Assembly: GCA_963842775.1 (NCBI GenBank)
Contig: CAWJHQ010000013.1
Span: 248,001-312,000, forward strand
DNA from: R-RK-3 sp963842775
Lineage (GTDB): Bacteria > Pseudomonadota > Alphaproteobacteria > Rhizobiales > Rhodomicrobiaceae
DNA: 64,000 nucleotides
Reading direction: 5' to 3'
In this document: piece after piece, positions 45,146 to 54,360 of the stretch
Numbering within the stretch: the first letter of the stretch is position 1
Layout: each line of letters starts with the position of its first letter
The notes under the pieces: generated by a model
Seen by the model: the letters and a program-made list of their open reading frames with translations, nothing else
Told to the model about the DNA's origin: nothing
Database searches by the model: none
Position numbers and translations under genes: made by a program

Positions 45146-47592
45146 ATGATTGATTTTTCATCCGAAATTAATTCATGCCGTGGCTTCGGAGAGCGCTTAA
45201 AGTTCCACTTGTTCCGGCATGGGACACGACCTGACGGATCGCCCAGCAAGGAAGGCGAGAAAAAGTGGGGTGTGAAGGAATTCTCCCGCGCGATTAGAAA
45301 ATCGGACAAATCGGTTCAGAACTGGATGAACGATCGGAAGCGTCCGCCCGACCTATTTCTGATCGAAACTGCCTTATTCGGAGCAAATCCTAATTACGAC
45401 ACCTGGAGGAAAGGCCTACGCGACGCTCACCGGCTTGCGAGAGCGCATGCGCAGAGCGATGGCGAGAAAGAGCCAGAGCTGTCGGGAACAGTGTCTCCTG
45501 CTCAGTCTAGCTCCCCATCGGTTGTTCAAATTCTTCATCCCGAAATCCGGCCTGTGCCCGGCTTTACCGGCCGCAAGGATTTGCTGGCGGGGATCGATGC
45601 GGCACTTTGGCGGAAAAATGGCGGCACGGCGGCGCTGACGAATGACGCGGCCTCGGCGGCGGTGAAGGGGCTGGGCGGCGTCGGCAAATCGGTGTTGGCG
45701 CGGCAATATGCCTGGCACAACCGTGAGCGCTATCGGGGCGTCTGGTGGGTGCGCGCGGAGACAGAGCAGACCCTCGTCGACGATCTGATCGACCTCGGCA
45801 GCCGCCTCATCCCCAATCTGAGGGAAAACCACGAGCCCGACCGCGCCCTGTATTTGGCGCTGGATGCCGTTGCGGGAGCGGGCGGGGCAAGCCCTGGCTA
45901 ATCGTTTACGACAACGTCGAGAAGCCGAGCACCATCGCCAAGCTGACGCCGCAGACTGCGGCGCATATCCTCATCACCAGCCGCTGGCCGAGCTGGAAGG
46001 ACCATGCTCAGGAGGTGCCGGTGGATGTATTCCCAGAAGAGACCGCCATGGACTTTCTGCTCACCGGACGTCCTTATGAGACCCGCGAAGCCGCGAGCCG
46101 ACTTGCCAGCGCGCTCGGTCATCTGCCGCTCGCGCTCAGCCATGCGCGGGCGTATTGCGCCGAAACCAATCTTAGCTTCAATGATTATGTACGCCGCCTA
46201 TCCGAACTGATCCAGAAAGCGCCTCAGAATACGGAGTACCCGGCGAGCGTATTCGCCACCTTCACCCTCGCCATCGCCAAAGCGGAAGCGCAGTGTTCGG
46301 TTGCGGGAACGATTTTGCTGATGGCTGCTTTTTACGCCCCCGAGCGAATTCCGATCGAGTTACTGACACTGAACCAAATCCAAGCTCAGCATGGGTGGCG
46401 ACGTCTTTTCAGCTTTTTACCTCAACTGTGGATCGAAGCGACGCGAGATAAGGGCATAGCGGCGCTTGCTAAAGTCTCATTGGTCACGCTTGAGACTTTG
46501 CAGGACGGTTTTCCGACTGTGACGGTGCACCGTTTGGTACAGGAGGTGACGCGGGGACAGGCGTGGACGTGGACCCAGGACGTATTTGCTAAAGCCAGTG
46601 CGAATTTGCTTTTGAATGCTCTCTCAACGGGAAAAGATATAGACCGTACGGACTGGCCGCGCATGCAGCGTCTTGTGCCGCACGCTTTATCCGTTCTCAA
46701 CCGCTTCGCCGACTCGCGCGGTAACGCAGAACTGATCGCACTTCTTTGTAATCGGCTGGCTAACTACTTCCGAAGTCGCGCCGAATTCGCCAGCGCTGAG
46801 CCGCTCCTTATCCGCGCCCTCGCCAATCGCGAAGCGGCGCTCGGGCCGGACCACCCCAAGGTTGCCAAGCAACAAGGTTACCTCGGCGGGCTCTATTTCA
46901 ACCAGGGACGATATGCCGAAGCTGAGCCGCTGCTCACTGGAGCCCTCGCCATCGCCGAGGCGGCGCTCGGGCCGGACCACCCCGAGGTTGCCAAATGGCT
47001 CAACGACCTTGCCGTGCTCTATGACGCTCAAGGCCGCTATGATGACGCGGAATCGCTCCTCAAGCGTGCGCTCGCCATCGTCGAGGCCGCGCACGTGCCA
47101 GACCACCCCCATGTTAGCAAGCAACAACATACGCTCGGCGCGCACTATCGCAAGAACGGTCGCCATGCCGAAGCTGAGCCGCTCCTCACCGGAGCCCTCG
47201 CCATGGCCGAGGCGACGCTGCGGCCGGACCACCTCCATATCGCCCATAGCCTCAATAGCCTTGCCGTGCTCTATAACGCACAAGGGCGCTATGATGAGGC
47301 GGAACCGCTCCTCAAGCGCGCCATCCCCATGGCGGAAGCGGCGCTCGGGTCGGAGCACCCCGATGTCGCCCTTATGCTTATCAACGTCGCCCTCCTCTAT
47401 AAGAGCCAGGGTCGCTACGATGACGCGGAACTGCTCTTCAAGCGCGCGCTCGCTACGGCCGAGGCGGCGCTCGGGCCGGAGCACCCGGATACACACCGGG
47501 TGAGGCACAATTACGAGCATTTCCGGAAAGCAGTGACCGCCGCGCGCATTGGCACTCGGCGCTCTTCGCGAATAAGGCGGAAACCACGGTGA
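45146..47592 (+). CDS. HTH-like/NB-ARC/TPR STAND protein (one-base frameshift)
   Basis: Residues about 1-95 hold a helix-turn-helix-like domain (WGVKEFSRAIRKSDKSVQNW, then an IETALFG segment). An NB-ARC ATPase follows: FTGRKDLLAGIDAALW, P-loop GLGGVGKSVLARQYA, Walker B WLIVYDNVEKPS, HILITSRWPSW and GHLPLALSHAR. A missing base near 45890 breaks the frame between P-loop and Walker B. The C-terminal third is six or so 42-residue TPRs of kinesin-light-chain type (e.g. LAVLYDAQGRYDDAESLLKR). STAND proteins oligomerise on ligand binding; many are antiphage sensors or regulators. Start ATG 45146 is probable; ATG 45074 is an alternative. Confidence 0.8.
46800..47520 (+). repeat. 126-bp tandem TPR-coding repeats
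   Basis: The TPR part of the STAND gene is built of 126-bp units with strong nucleotide similarity (e.g. GAGGCGGCGCTCGGGCCGGA recurs). Units alternate between LLTGALA-type and LLKRALA-type helices, so an 84-residue double unit appears to have been duplicated. Confidence 0.75.
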
Positions 47593-47947
47593 GATGTCCT
47601 GCAATCTCGCCATCGACGGACTGATGCGGCGCGTTGCCCGGACACCGCAAGCTTTACGGCACGGCGATGCGCAGCGAAGGGCAAGCGGCCATTTGATGTC
47701 TAACTTCCGCTTTGAGGCGCTTGCCGCCGTTGCCTGCAGAACGGCGATTGGCTGCTTCGCGGAGAAAAGCTGCCCTTCAACGGTAAGGCGAACTTTTCGC
47801 CTATGCGGTGAGAACAGACATCGGCGAATGCTGCCACTTAGTTTGGACCGGCAGCGATATTTCCAGCGTGCTGGTCATGGCCACTCAACGGCGAATTGCG
47901 AAACAGGGTACACTGGTGCTCCAGCCCGCAACGGCGCGGCTGAGAAG
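47593..47947. other. intergenic stretch, no gene seen
   Basis: About 350 bp after the STAND gene and before the first superoxide-dismutase repeat unit. No frame with recognisable or plausible coding character. Confidence 0.45.
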
Positions 47948-48850
47948 ATCCCGCAGCCGCACCCATTTGGCGCCCTTCCGGCGATACCGGTGGGCTGCCG
48001 CCTTCAGCGGACCGCCGGCGGGATAGCCCATACCGGCAGATCCCGCTCTCCTTCCTCTCAAATCTCCAGCGTGCCGTCCTTGGCAGCGGCGTAGCGCTTG
48101 CCGACCCAGTCCCAGTCCACGATGTTCCACCACGCCTTGAGGTAGTCGCCGCGCTTGTTCTGATACTTCAGATAGTAGGCATGTTCCCAGACGTCGTTGC
48201 CCATCAGCACGAGCTTGCCGTCCATCAGCGGCGTGTCCTGGTTGGGACGGGATTCGATGCCGAGCTTGCCGGACTTATCCACGGTCACGAATACCCAGCC
48301 GGAGCCGAAGCGCTTGGTCCCCGCATTATTGAACTCTTCCTTGAACTTGTCGAAGCCGCCCATGCTCTCAATGGCTGCCTTCACTTCGCCCTGGGGCTTG
48401 CCGCCTCCCGGACCCATGATCTCCCAGAACATCGTGTGGTTGGCGTGGCCGCCGCCGGAGTTGCGTAGCACGGTTCGGATCAATTCCGGCATCTCGCTCA
48501 ACTTGGCGAGGATATCCTGTAGCGGCATCTTGGCGATGGCGGGGTAATCCGCGACCGCCTTGTTGAGGCCGTCGACATAGGCCTGGTGGTGGCGCCCGTA
48601 GTGGATCTTCATGGTGAGGGCATCGATGTGGGGCTCCAGCGCATCGTTGTCGTACTCCAGCGGCTCCAGTTTAAATGGACCTGATGAGGACCCCGATGAG
48701 GACTGGGCCCAGGCCCGATCGAGCATGGCGACGGCCGCAAGCGCTCCCGCGCCGCCGATCACGGAACGACGTGTAATGGTCAGCATGATGTTTCTCTCCG
48801 AGCAGGAAACGGCGAATACCAGGTAATTATGCCCCCTTAATATAACAGGA
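47948..48850. repeat. superoxide dismutase duplication, copy A
   Basis: Matches 48944-49846 over the whole sod gene and about 110 bp of its 3' flank, with few differences, at an offset of 996 bp (984 bp at the 5' end because copy A has a 12-bp insertion coding SSSG after the signal peptide). About 95 bp of unrelated sequence separates the copies. Confidence 0.9.
48058..48786 (-). CDS. exported Fe/Mn superoxide dismutase, copy A
   Basis: A 242-residue protein. The N-terminus TRRSVIGGAGALAAVAM with AWAQ is a twin-arginine signal, so the folded enzyme is exported. The dismutase domain has metal ligands at IHYGRHHQAYVDGL (first His), HANHTMFWEI and DVWEHAYYLKY (Asp and His). NQDTPLMDG supplies the Gln position usual in manganese-type enzymes. 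It converts superoxide to peroxide and oxygen in the periplasm. An SSSGSSSG linker follows the signal, longer than in copy B. Confidence 0.92.
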   Translation of the reverse strand: MLTITRRSVIGGAGALAAVAMLDRAWAQSSSGSSSGPFKLEPLEYDNDALEPHIDALTMKIHYGRHHQAYVDGLNKAVADYPAIAKMPLQDILAKLSEMPELIRTVLRNSGGGHANHTMFWEIMGPGGGKPQGEVKAAIESMGGFDKFKEEFNNAGTKRFGSGWVFVTVDKSGKLGIESRPNQDTPLMDGKLVLMGNDVWEHAYYLKYQNKRGDYLKAWWNIVDWDWVGKRYAAAKDGTLEI

Positions 48851-48943
48851 AGGGAGGCGATGCCTGTTCCATAGGGAACTGCCGCAAATTCGCGTGCATG
48901 GTATGGCCGAACGGCTCAAGGGCTAGCACGGGATCAGCAAATT

Positions 48944-49846
48944 ATCCCGCAGCCGCACCCATTCGGCGCCCTTCCGGCGATACCGGTGGGCTGCCGCCTT
49001 CAGCGGACCGCCGGCGGGATAGCCCATACCGGCAGATCCCGCTCTCCTCCCTCTCAAATCTTCAGTGTGCCGCCCTTGGCAGCGGCGTAGCGCTTGCCGA
49101 CCAAGTCCCAGTTCACGGTGTTCCACCACGCCTTGAGGTAGTCGCCGCGCTTGTTCTGATACTTCAGATAGTAGGCATGTTCCCAAACGTCGTTGCCCAT
49201 CAGCACGCGCTTCCCGTCCATCAGTGGCGTGTCCTGGTTGGGACGGGATTCGATGCCGAGCTTGCCGGACTTATCCACGGTCACGAATACCCAGCCGGAG
49301 CCGAAGCGCTTGGTCCCCGCATTATTGAACTCTTCCTTGAACTTGTCGAAGCCGCCCATGCTCTCAATGGCTGCCTTCACTTCGCCCTGGGGCGTGCCGC
49401 CTTTCGGACCCATGATCTCCCAGAACATCGTGTGGTTGGCGTGGCCGCCGCCGGAGTTGCGTAGCACGGTTCGAACCGATTCCGGCATCTCGCCCAACTT
49501 GGCGAGGATATCCTGTAGCGGCATCTTGGCGATGTCGGGGTAATCCGCGACCGCCTTGTTGAGGCCGTCGACATAGGCCTGGTGGTGGCGGTCGTGGTGG
49601 ATCTGCATGGTGAGGGCATCGATGTGGGGCTCCAGCGCTTTGTTGTCGTACTTGAGCGGCTCCAGTTTAAATGGACCTGATGAGGACTGGGCCCAGGCCC
49701 GATCGAACATGGCGACGGCGGCAAGCGCCCCCGCGCCGCCGATCACGGAACGACGTGTAATGGTCAGCATGATGTTTCTCCCCGAGTAGAAAACGACGCA
49801 TACCACGCAATTATGCACCCTTAATATAATACGAGGGAGGCCCTGC
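48944..49846. repeat. superoxide dismutase duplication, copy B
   Basis: Second unit of the sod duplication, same orientation as copy A. Confidence 0.9.
49054..49770 (-). CDS. exported Fe/Mn superoxide dismutase, copy B
   Basis: A 238-residue protein differing from copy A at about a dozen residues. It has the same twin-arginine signal (TRRSVIGGAGALAAVAM), and the ligands lie in IHHDRHHQAYVDGL, HANHTMFWEI and DVWEHAYYLKY. The ATG at 49770 is chosen because the Tat signal starts there; the frame extends 28 codons upstream without a plausible start. Shine-Dalgarno GGGGAGA lies upstream. Being in tandem with copy A but each with its own AT-rich upstream region, the two may be expressed separately. 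Confidence 0.92.
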   Translation of the reverse strand: MLTITRRSVIGGAGALAAVAMFDRAWAQSSSGPFKLEPLKYDNKALEPHIDALTMQIHHDRHHQAYVDGLNKAVADYPDIAKMPLQDILAKLGEMPESVRTVLRNSGGGHANHTMFWEIMGPKGGTPQGEVKAAIESMGGFDKFKEEFNNAGTKRFGSGWVFVTVDKSGKLGIESRPNQDTPLMDGKRVLMGNDVWEHAYYLKYQNKRGDYLKAWWNTVNWDLVGKRYAAAKGGTLKI

Positions 49847-50063
49847 TGTCGCAAATCAAACGCGACGTGCGCTGACCACTTGCCGCGAGAGCCGTTGCAA
49901 AAAGGCGGAGTTCGCCTGGCCGAAGGCTTCGGCGTGGTGCATTCGACTGCACGGGGGCCTCAACCTGCTTCGCAGCTTCTGATATACTACGCCCACGGCG
50001 CGGTTCTGGAAGGGGAGGCTCTACCTCGACGCTTGCATTAAGCAAGCTGCGGGAGACTGTGCC

Positions 50064-50297
50064 ATGAATGATCCGCAAGATATGTTTAACGCCTGGCGCG
50101 CCTTCATGTACATCGCATACATACCCGTGATAATGTTACTTCTATATTATGCGATAAACCCAAAAGAACTTGAAAGCGGGAGGCATAAGTCGTCCAGATA
50201 CCGCCCATCTGAGTATTCTTACGTATTTATAAGAATTGTGTGCATTATTTTTGCGATTTTGATTGGCGCCCTTCTTGTTAAAATCTCGTCATTATAG
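50064..50297 (+). CDS. small two-helix membrane protein
   Basis: A 77-residue protein: MNDPQDMFNAWRAFM, membrane segment YIAYIPVIMLLLYYAI, a basic loop ESGRHKSSRYRPSEYS, second segment FIRIVCIIFAILIGALLV, end KISSL. The gene is more AT-rich than its neighbours. No Shine-Dalgarno of good strength is seen except GGGAGA 12-17 bp upstream. No family recognised. Confidence 0.55.
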   Translation: MNDPQDMFNAWRAFMYIAYIPVIMLLLYYAINPKELESGRHKSSRYRPSEYSYVFIRIVCIIFAILIGALLVKISSL

Positions 50298-50369
50298 TCG
50301 TTCTTGCCAAACGCTCGTGATGAGATTGGCTGCCGATGGCGGGAACGCCGTTTGCAACGCGGCCCTGAC

Positions 50370-51407
50370 CTATGCCGGGGTCACGACGAAACTCTGCGAT
50401 CCGGTCACCTCGACCTTCACATCGCCCAAGGGGGACTGAATTGTCAGCTTCTCGTCCCGGCCCGCGAAGGTGACGACCAGCGCGCCGTTTTCATTGGTGA
50501 AGCTGGCGTCTTTGACGTTGAAGGAAAAGTCATCCCATACCTTGCCGCGCAGCTCGAATTCCGTGCGGTCCGATATGGTGATGACGTCCTGGCCGCCTCC
50601 CACCTGGAAGATCACGTAGCCTTCGCCGCCGATGCTGATCGTGTCGTTGCCCTTCCCGCCCTCGATCATGACGGGCCGTTTCACGCCGTGAATGTAGGTG
50701 GAATCTGGGCCGCCTCCGAAATACCGGCGATTATCCGAAGTGACGGAGATCGTGTCGTCGCCATCGCCTCCGGACACGGCGACGACGTAGTCGCCCGACA
50801 CCGCTATGACATCCTCGCCCGCGCCGCCGTCGACATTCGCCACCACGCTTCCCGCAACGGAGATCGCGTCATTGCCCGATCCGCCATTGACCATGGGGAT
50901 ATACTCGCCCGCCACGGCGATCGCGTCGTTCCCGCCGCCTCCGTCCACGGTGCCGAACCATGGCGCCGATGCTGCGATGCTGTCGTTGCCATCGCCGCCG
51001 TCGATGTCGTGGGAGCTGTAGACGCTCGACGCAAAGCTGATGACGTCATCCCCGCCGCCGGCCTCGATATAGGCGGTCACCGGCCTCGATCCGATGTTTC
51101 CGCCTGCATATGCGATCGTATCGGCACGGTCCGAGCCGGCTACGGCGTGGACGAGACTGCCTTGGATATCCGCGATGCCGGAGATCACCGCGCCGGGATT
51201 TTGCGCGGCCAGGATGTCGATGATTTTCGCGATGGCGTTCTTGTGCGAAAGCGGCAAGGTGCTGTCAAACCGCGCGAGAAAGCTGACGCTGGAGCCGTGC
51301 GGAGCGGCAGCAGCGTGTTTCTGTGGCGACGGCGACGATACGGCGGCGAACAATTGCGCGACGTCGCCGGATGCGGTGCTTCGCGTAAAGAAAGCGTTGA
51401 TGTGCAT
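50370..51407 (-). CDS. RTX-like calcium-binding repeat protein
   Basis: About 345 residues. After a 100-residue head (LFAAVSSPSPQKH...IIDILAAQNP) come about ten glycine/aspartate-rich nonapeptide-like turns, e.g. IEAGGGDDVISFA, IDGGDGNDSIAAS, VDGGGGNDAIAVA, VNGGSGNDAISVA, VDGGAGEDVIAVS and IEGGKGNDTISIG. The spacing is about 22 residues, longer than canonical RTX nonapeptides. A C-terminal beta region (VWDDFSFNVKDASFTNENG) may be the type I secretion signal. No signal peptide, as expected for type I export. Start at MHINAFFTR is tentative; in-frame starts exist up to 51467. Confidence 0.7.
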   Translation of the reverse strand: MHINAFFTRSTASGDVAQLFAAVSSPSPQKHAAAAPHGSSVSFLARFDSTLPLSHKNAIAKIIDILAAQNPGAVISGIADIQGSLVHAVAGSDRADTIAYAGGNIGSRPVTAYIEAGGGDDVISFASSVYSSHDIDGGDGNDSIAASAPWFGTVDGGGGNDAIAVAGEYIPMVNGGSGNDAISVAGSVVANVDGGAGEDVIAVSGDYVVAVSGGDGDDTISVTSDNRRYFGGGPDSTYIHGVKRPVMIEGGKGNDTISIGGEGYVIFQVGGGQDVITISDRTEFELRGKVWDDFSFNVKDASFTNENGALVVTFAGRDEKLTIQSPLGDVKVEVTGSQSFVVTPA

Positions 51408-51467
51408 GGGTAACCGGCCGATGATTATAGCTTCGCGGATAGCTTGGCGCATGGAGGATTGACCCAC

Positions 51468-52964
51468 CGTTAAGCTGAGCTGAAATCCGATCTGGCCGTT
51501 AATGTCTTGCTACGGAACGTATGAATATGGCGCAGGATGCCGCCTTTGCCCGCCCAGCCGACAACACTGAAAGAGGGGTTCTCGTTGGGAGATTTTGCTT
51601 GTCGGCGCAAACAGACGCTGAAGGAGCGCGCGGCCAAACTCGACCACCTTCGATGATGAGAGGTCCTGTTCCCTCTTGAGCGACTTGCGGAGCGACGAGT
51701 GCACGCTACAACCTCGCCGACACCTTTATCTGACAGCTGGATAGGCGTACGCGCATCGTCGACAATCAACATTCACGCGGAAGATATCGGCCGTCTTCGG
51801 AGCAATTAAGTCCCGCGGGCGCGTGCACGACACAGGTCGCGCCGCTTAATGACGAACAGCAGTGGAACAATGCGCGTTTGCAGCCGATATTCCTGACGGA
51901 CGCCAGCATTCGCAGGCTACAGCTCAAATTGCGATCCGCTGAAGTTGGGGCCTGTTACGCGAGCCAGCTTCAAGAACTTGCAACGCGTGTCTGTATTGGT
52001 CCAGTTCGCGTCAGCCCATCTGTTTCGGACGGCCAGAGTCAGATTTGGCGGTCACATGGATTTCGCGAGGTTCATCGCGATGGATAGACACAAGGGGCAT
52101 GTACCTTTCTCGCGCCGACAGGTCGATGATCGGTTCGAGGGCGCAACTGGGCTAGCTGCACGGCAGGCGAATTCGGACGCATTCTGATCCGACTATTTCC
52201 GAAGATGGTTGTCACCGCTCCACCCGGCTATCCAAGTCCAGAGTATCTCGGCAAAACGAATTGAGGCTCAGGCGGATCGGGCTTCCTAAAGAGCATGAAG
52301 GCACGTCGTGCTCGAAGCTCGTATTTTGCAAATAAGTTGCTGACGATCTCAGAGATACTGATGACGGAGGCTCTCTGGCGCTTGTACTCCCCTCCGAGCA
52401 CCAAGGTGTTGCGAATAAGATCAACTGTTGGAAAGCTCTGGGACGCTTACACCCAACATGACAAGGCGCTGTTGTGGGGCGTGGGGACGCTACATTGATT
52501 GCATTCATAATTCGCCTCAATCCAAGAACGAGCGCATCTTCCAGAAGCGCAAATCCGCTAAGCTCACGAACAGGAAGTGCGGATCGTGCTATCCCAACGG
52601 GCAGGCAATCGCTAGTTGCGGGAAAATACTGGCTTGCGATAACAGAAGTCGAAATCAATCAGTCGAAAGGTCGTGATCTCGGCCATTCTCGCGCCGATCG
52701 TGGCACATGCGATGTGGTATGCGGACGTCGTAAGGAGTTATCGAGTACTCGCTTTGACTTGAAGGCATTCTGAATAGCTACTCTGATGAGCCGATATTCA
52801 AGGGATGGACGAAAATAAGCGATGCATCTGTGCAGACTTCGTCTCCGTTGATCGAGCCTGTTGAGGTCGTGCGGCTCCCGGTGAACGGCGCACATCCACG
52901 CCGTCATCAGCGCCTTCGCGTCGCGAGAAAATGCCAACCAGAAGTCCGAGACTTGGCCGCCCCG
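51468..52964. other. 1.5-kb stretch without a recognisable gene
   Basis: Frames are short, overlapping and of mixed composition on both strands. Nothing matches a family I know, and no repeats or RNA structures stand out. It may be a decayed region next to the hslO fragment and toxin-antitoxin pair. Confidence 0.5.
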
Positions 52965-53554
52965 CTACTGCACCGGCGAGGCCTTCGCGCCGAGTTCGGC
53001 GGCGTCGAAGCCGTATTCGCTGTTGCAGAATTCGCAGGTGACGAGCACGCGGCCGTCTTCCGCCATGTCTTCGATGTCCTCGGCCGTGAAGCTCATCAGC
53101 ATCTGCTCCACCTTCTCGCGCGAGCATTGGCAGAAGGCCGAAATCGGCGTGGCGTTGAAGGCGCGCACCCGCTCCTCATGGAACAGCCGGTAGAGCAGGC
53201 GCTCCGGCTCCAGCGTCGGGTCGAGCAATTCGTGATCCTCGACGGTCGAGGCGAGCAATTGCGCCCGCGTCCAGGCGTCCTCGGAATCGTGGCCGTTGGT
53301 GCGCCGCGCGCCGCCGCCCTCCTCGGTCAGCTTCTGCACCATCAGGCCGCCCGCGCGCCATGACCAGGAGCCGGGATTATTGTCCTTGCCGGCCTCATAT
53401 TGGCGGGCGATGGCGATCTTGATGAAGGTCGGCAATTGCTCGGACTGGCGGAAATACAGGTCGGCCGCCTCGGAGATGTTGCCGCCTTCGAGGCACGATG
53501 CCCTGATAGCGCCCTGTCCGGCCCTGTCGATGGTCATCGCCAGATGGCCGTCGT
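52965..53554 (-). pseudogene. hslO: truncated Hsp33 copy (C-terminal part)
   Basis: Matches the 3' 590 bp of the complete hslO at 54361-54957 almost base for base (offset about 1395), from LEGGNISEAADLYFRQ through the zinc motifs CQCSREKVEQ and CEFCNSEYGF to the stop. Upstream of this the copy first gains several indels (53490-53550) and then ends abruptly; the N-terminal domain is absent. It has no start of its own and should be non-functional. Confidence 0.9.
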
Positions 53555-53730
53555 GCTGCTCAAATCTTACGCTGAATCACGGCACGGCCTTGGCAGCGAG
53601 GCTGCGATGGCGGCGTTGGCGACAGCTCGCGACTTGCTGACGCCGATGCGCTTCAACCAAATTTTAGGAGTTTTCCTTGACCAATTTCGCGGTGCGGCAG
53701 ACACTGAGCTGAGTTTCAAAAATGAGTGCC

Positions 53731-53949
53731 ATGACATATCTCGATAGGATTAGCGTCGAACCGGGGAAGCGCAGCGGGCAAGCCTGCATTCGCGGGATGC
53801 GGATCACTGTAAGCGACGTGCTCGATTATCTGGCTGATGGGATGAGCCACGAGGAAATCCTCGACGAATTTCCAGAACTGACCGAAGAAGACATTCAAGC
53901 TTGTCTCGCGTATGCTGCAAGAACTCAGCGCCGTGTGCAATTTGCTTGA
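53731..53949 (+). CDS. DUF433-family antitoxin
   Basis: About 72 residues: YLDRISVEPGKRSGQACIRG, MRITVSDVLDYLADGMSHEE, ILDEFPELTEEDIQACLAYA. This is the DUF433/VapB-like winged-helix protein that neutralises DUF5615 PIN-like toxins. The start is at ATG 53731, or at ATG 53722 just before. Its stop overlaps the toxin start (TTGA). It lies between truncated and full hslO copies on the opposite strand. Confidence 0.9.
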   Translation: MTYLDRISVEPGKRSGQACIRGMRITVSDVLDYLADGMSHEEILDEFPELTEEDIQACLAYAARTQRRVQFA

Positions 53950-54290
53950 AACTCCTGCTTGATCAGAACCTCTCCTACAAACTTGTATCTCGACTTGCTG
54001 ATGCATACCCGGATTCGAGCCATGTACGATTGCTCGGACTAGAACGTGCGGATGATCAGAAAGTCTATGATTATGCTGCACAAAACGATTTCATGATCGT
54101 CTCGAAGGACGACGATTTCTATCAACTCAGCTTACGCTATGGCCCACCACCGAAGATAATCTGGCTGAACATAGGTAACTGTAAGACTGAAGAAGCGCAT
54201 AGCCAATTGCTGAGCTATGCTGATCAGATCGTCGCCTTCCACGCCGAGCCTGAAACTTCATATCTGGTGATCCGCAAGTTGGCGCATTGA
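53946..54290 (+). CDS. DUF5615 PIN-like toxin
   Basis: A 114-residue protein read from TTG 53946, which overlaps the antitoxin TGA. It begins KLLLDQNLSYKLVSRLADAY, with acidic residues at the PIN-like positions (LDQN, then VSKDDDFYQL), and has GPPPKIIWLNIGNC. DUF5615 proteins are Mut7-C/PIN-fold predicted RNases forming toxin-antitoxin pairs with DUF433. The overlap implies translational coupling. The TTG start is chosen because the domain begins immediately there. Confidence 0.88.
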   Translation: MKLLLDQNLSYKLVSRLADAYPDSSHVRLLGLERADDQKVYDYAAQNDFMIVSKDDDFYQLSLRYGPPPKIIWLNIGNCKTEEAHSQLLSYADQIVAFHAEPETSYLVIRKLAH

Positions 54291-54360
54291 TCTGTTCCGA
54301 GACGAAGCGGCTGCCGAAATGCGCAGTTCGGTCCCGGACACTCCGGCAAGACCTAGCCCC

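Noticed and set aside
51470..51780. Minus-strand frame beginning LIVDDARTPIQLSDKGVG, considered as a response-regulator or kinase fragment
   Set aside because: Similarity is limited to a few residues and the frame degenerates immediately; no domain can be supported.
53722..54290. Insertion sequence or transposon between the hslO copies
   Set aside because: No transposase and no terminal inverted repeats were seen. The direct repeats are hslO sequence of about 590 bp, far longer than target-site duplications.
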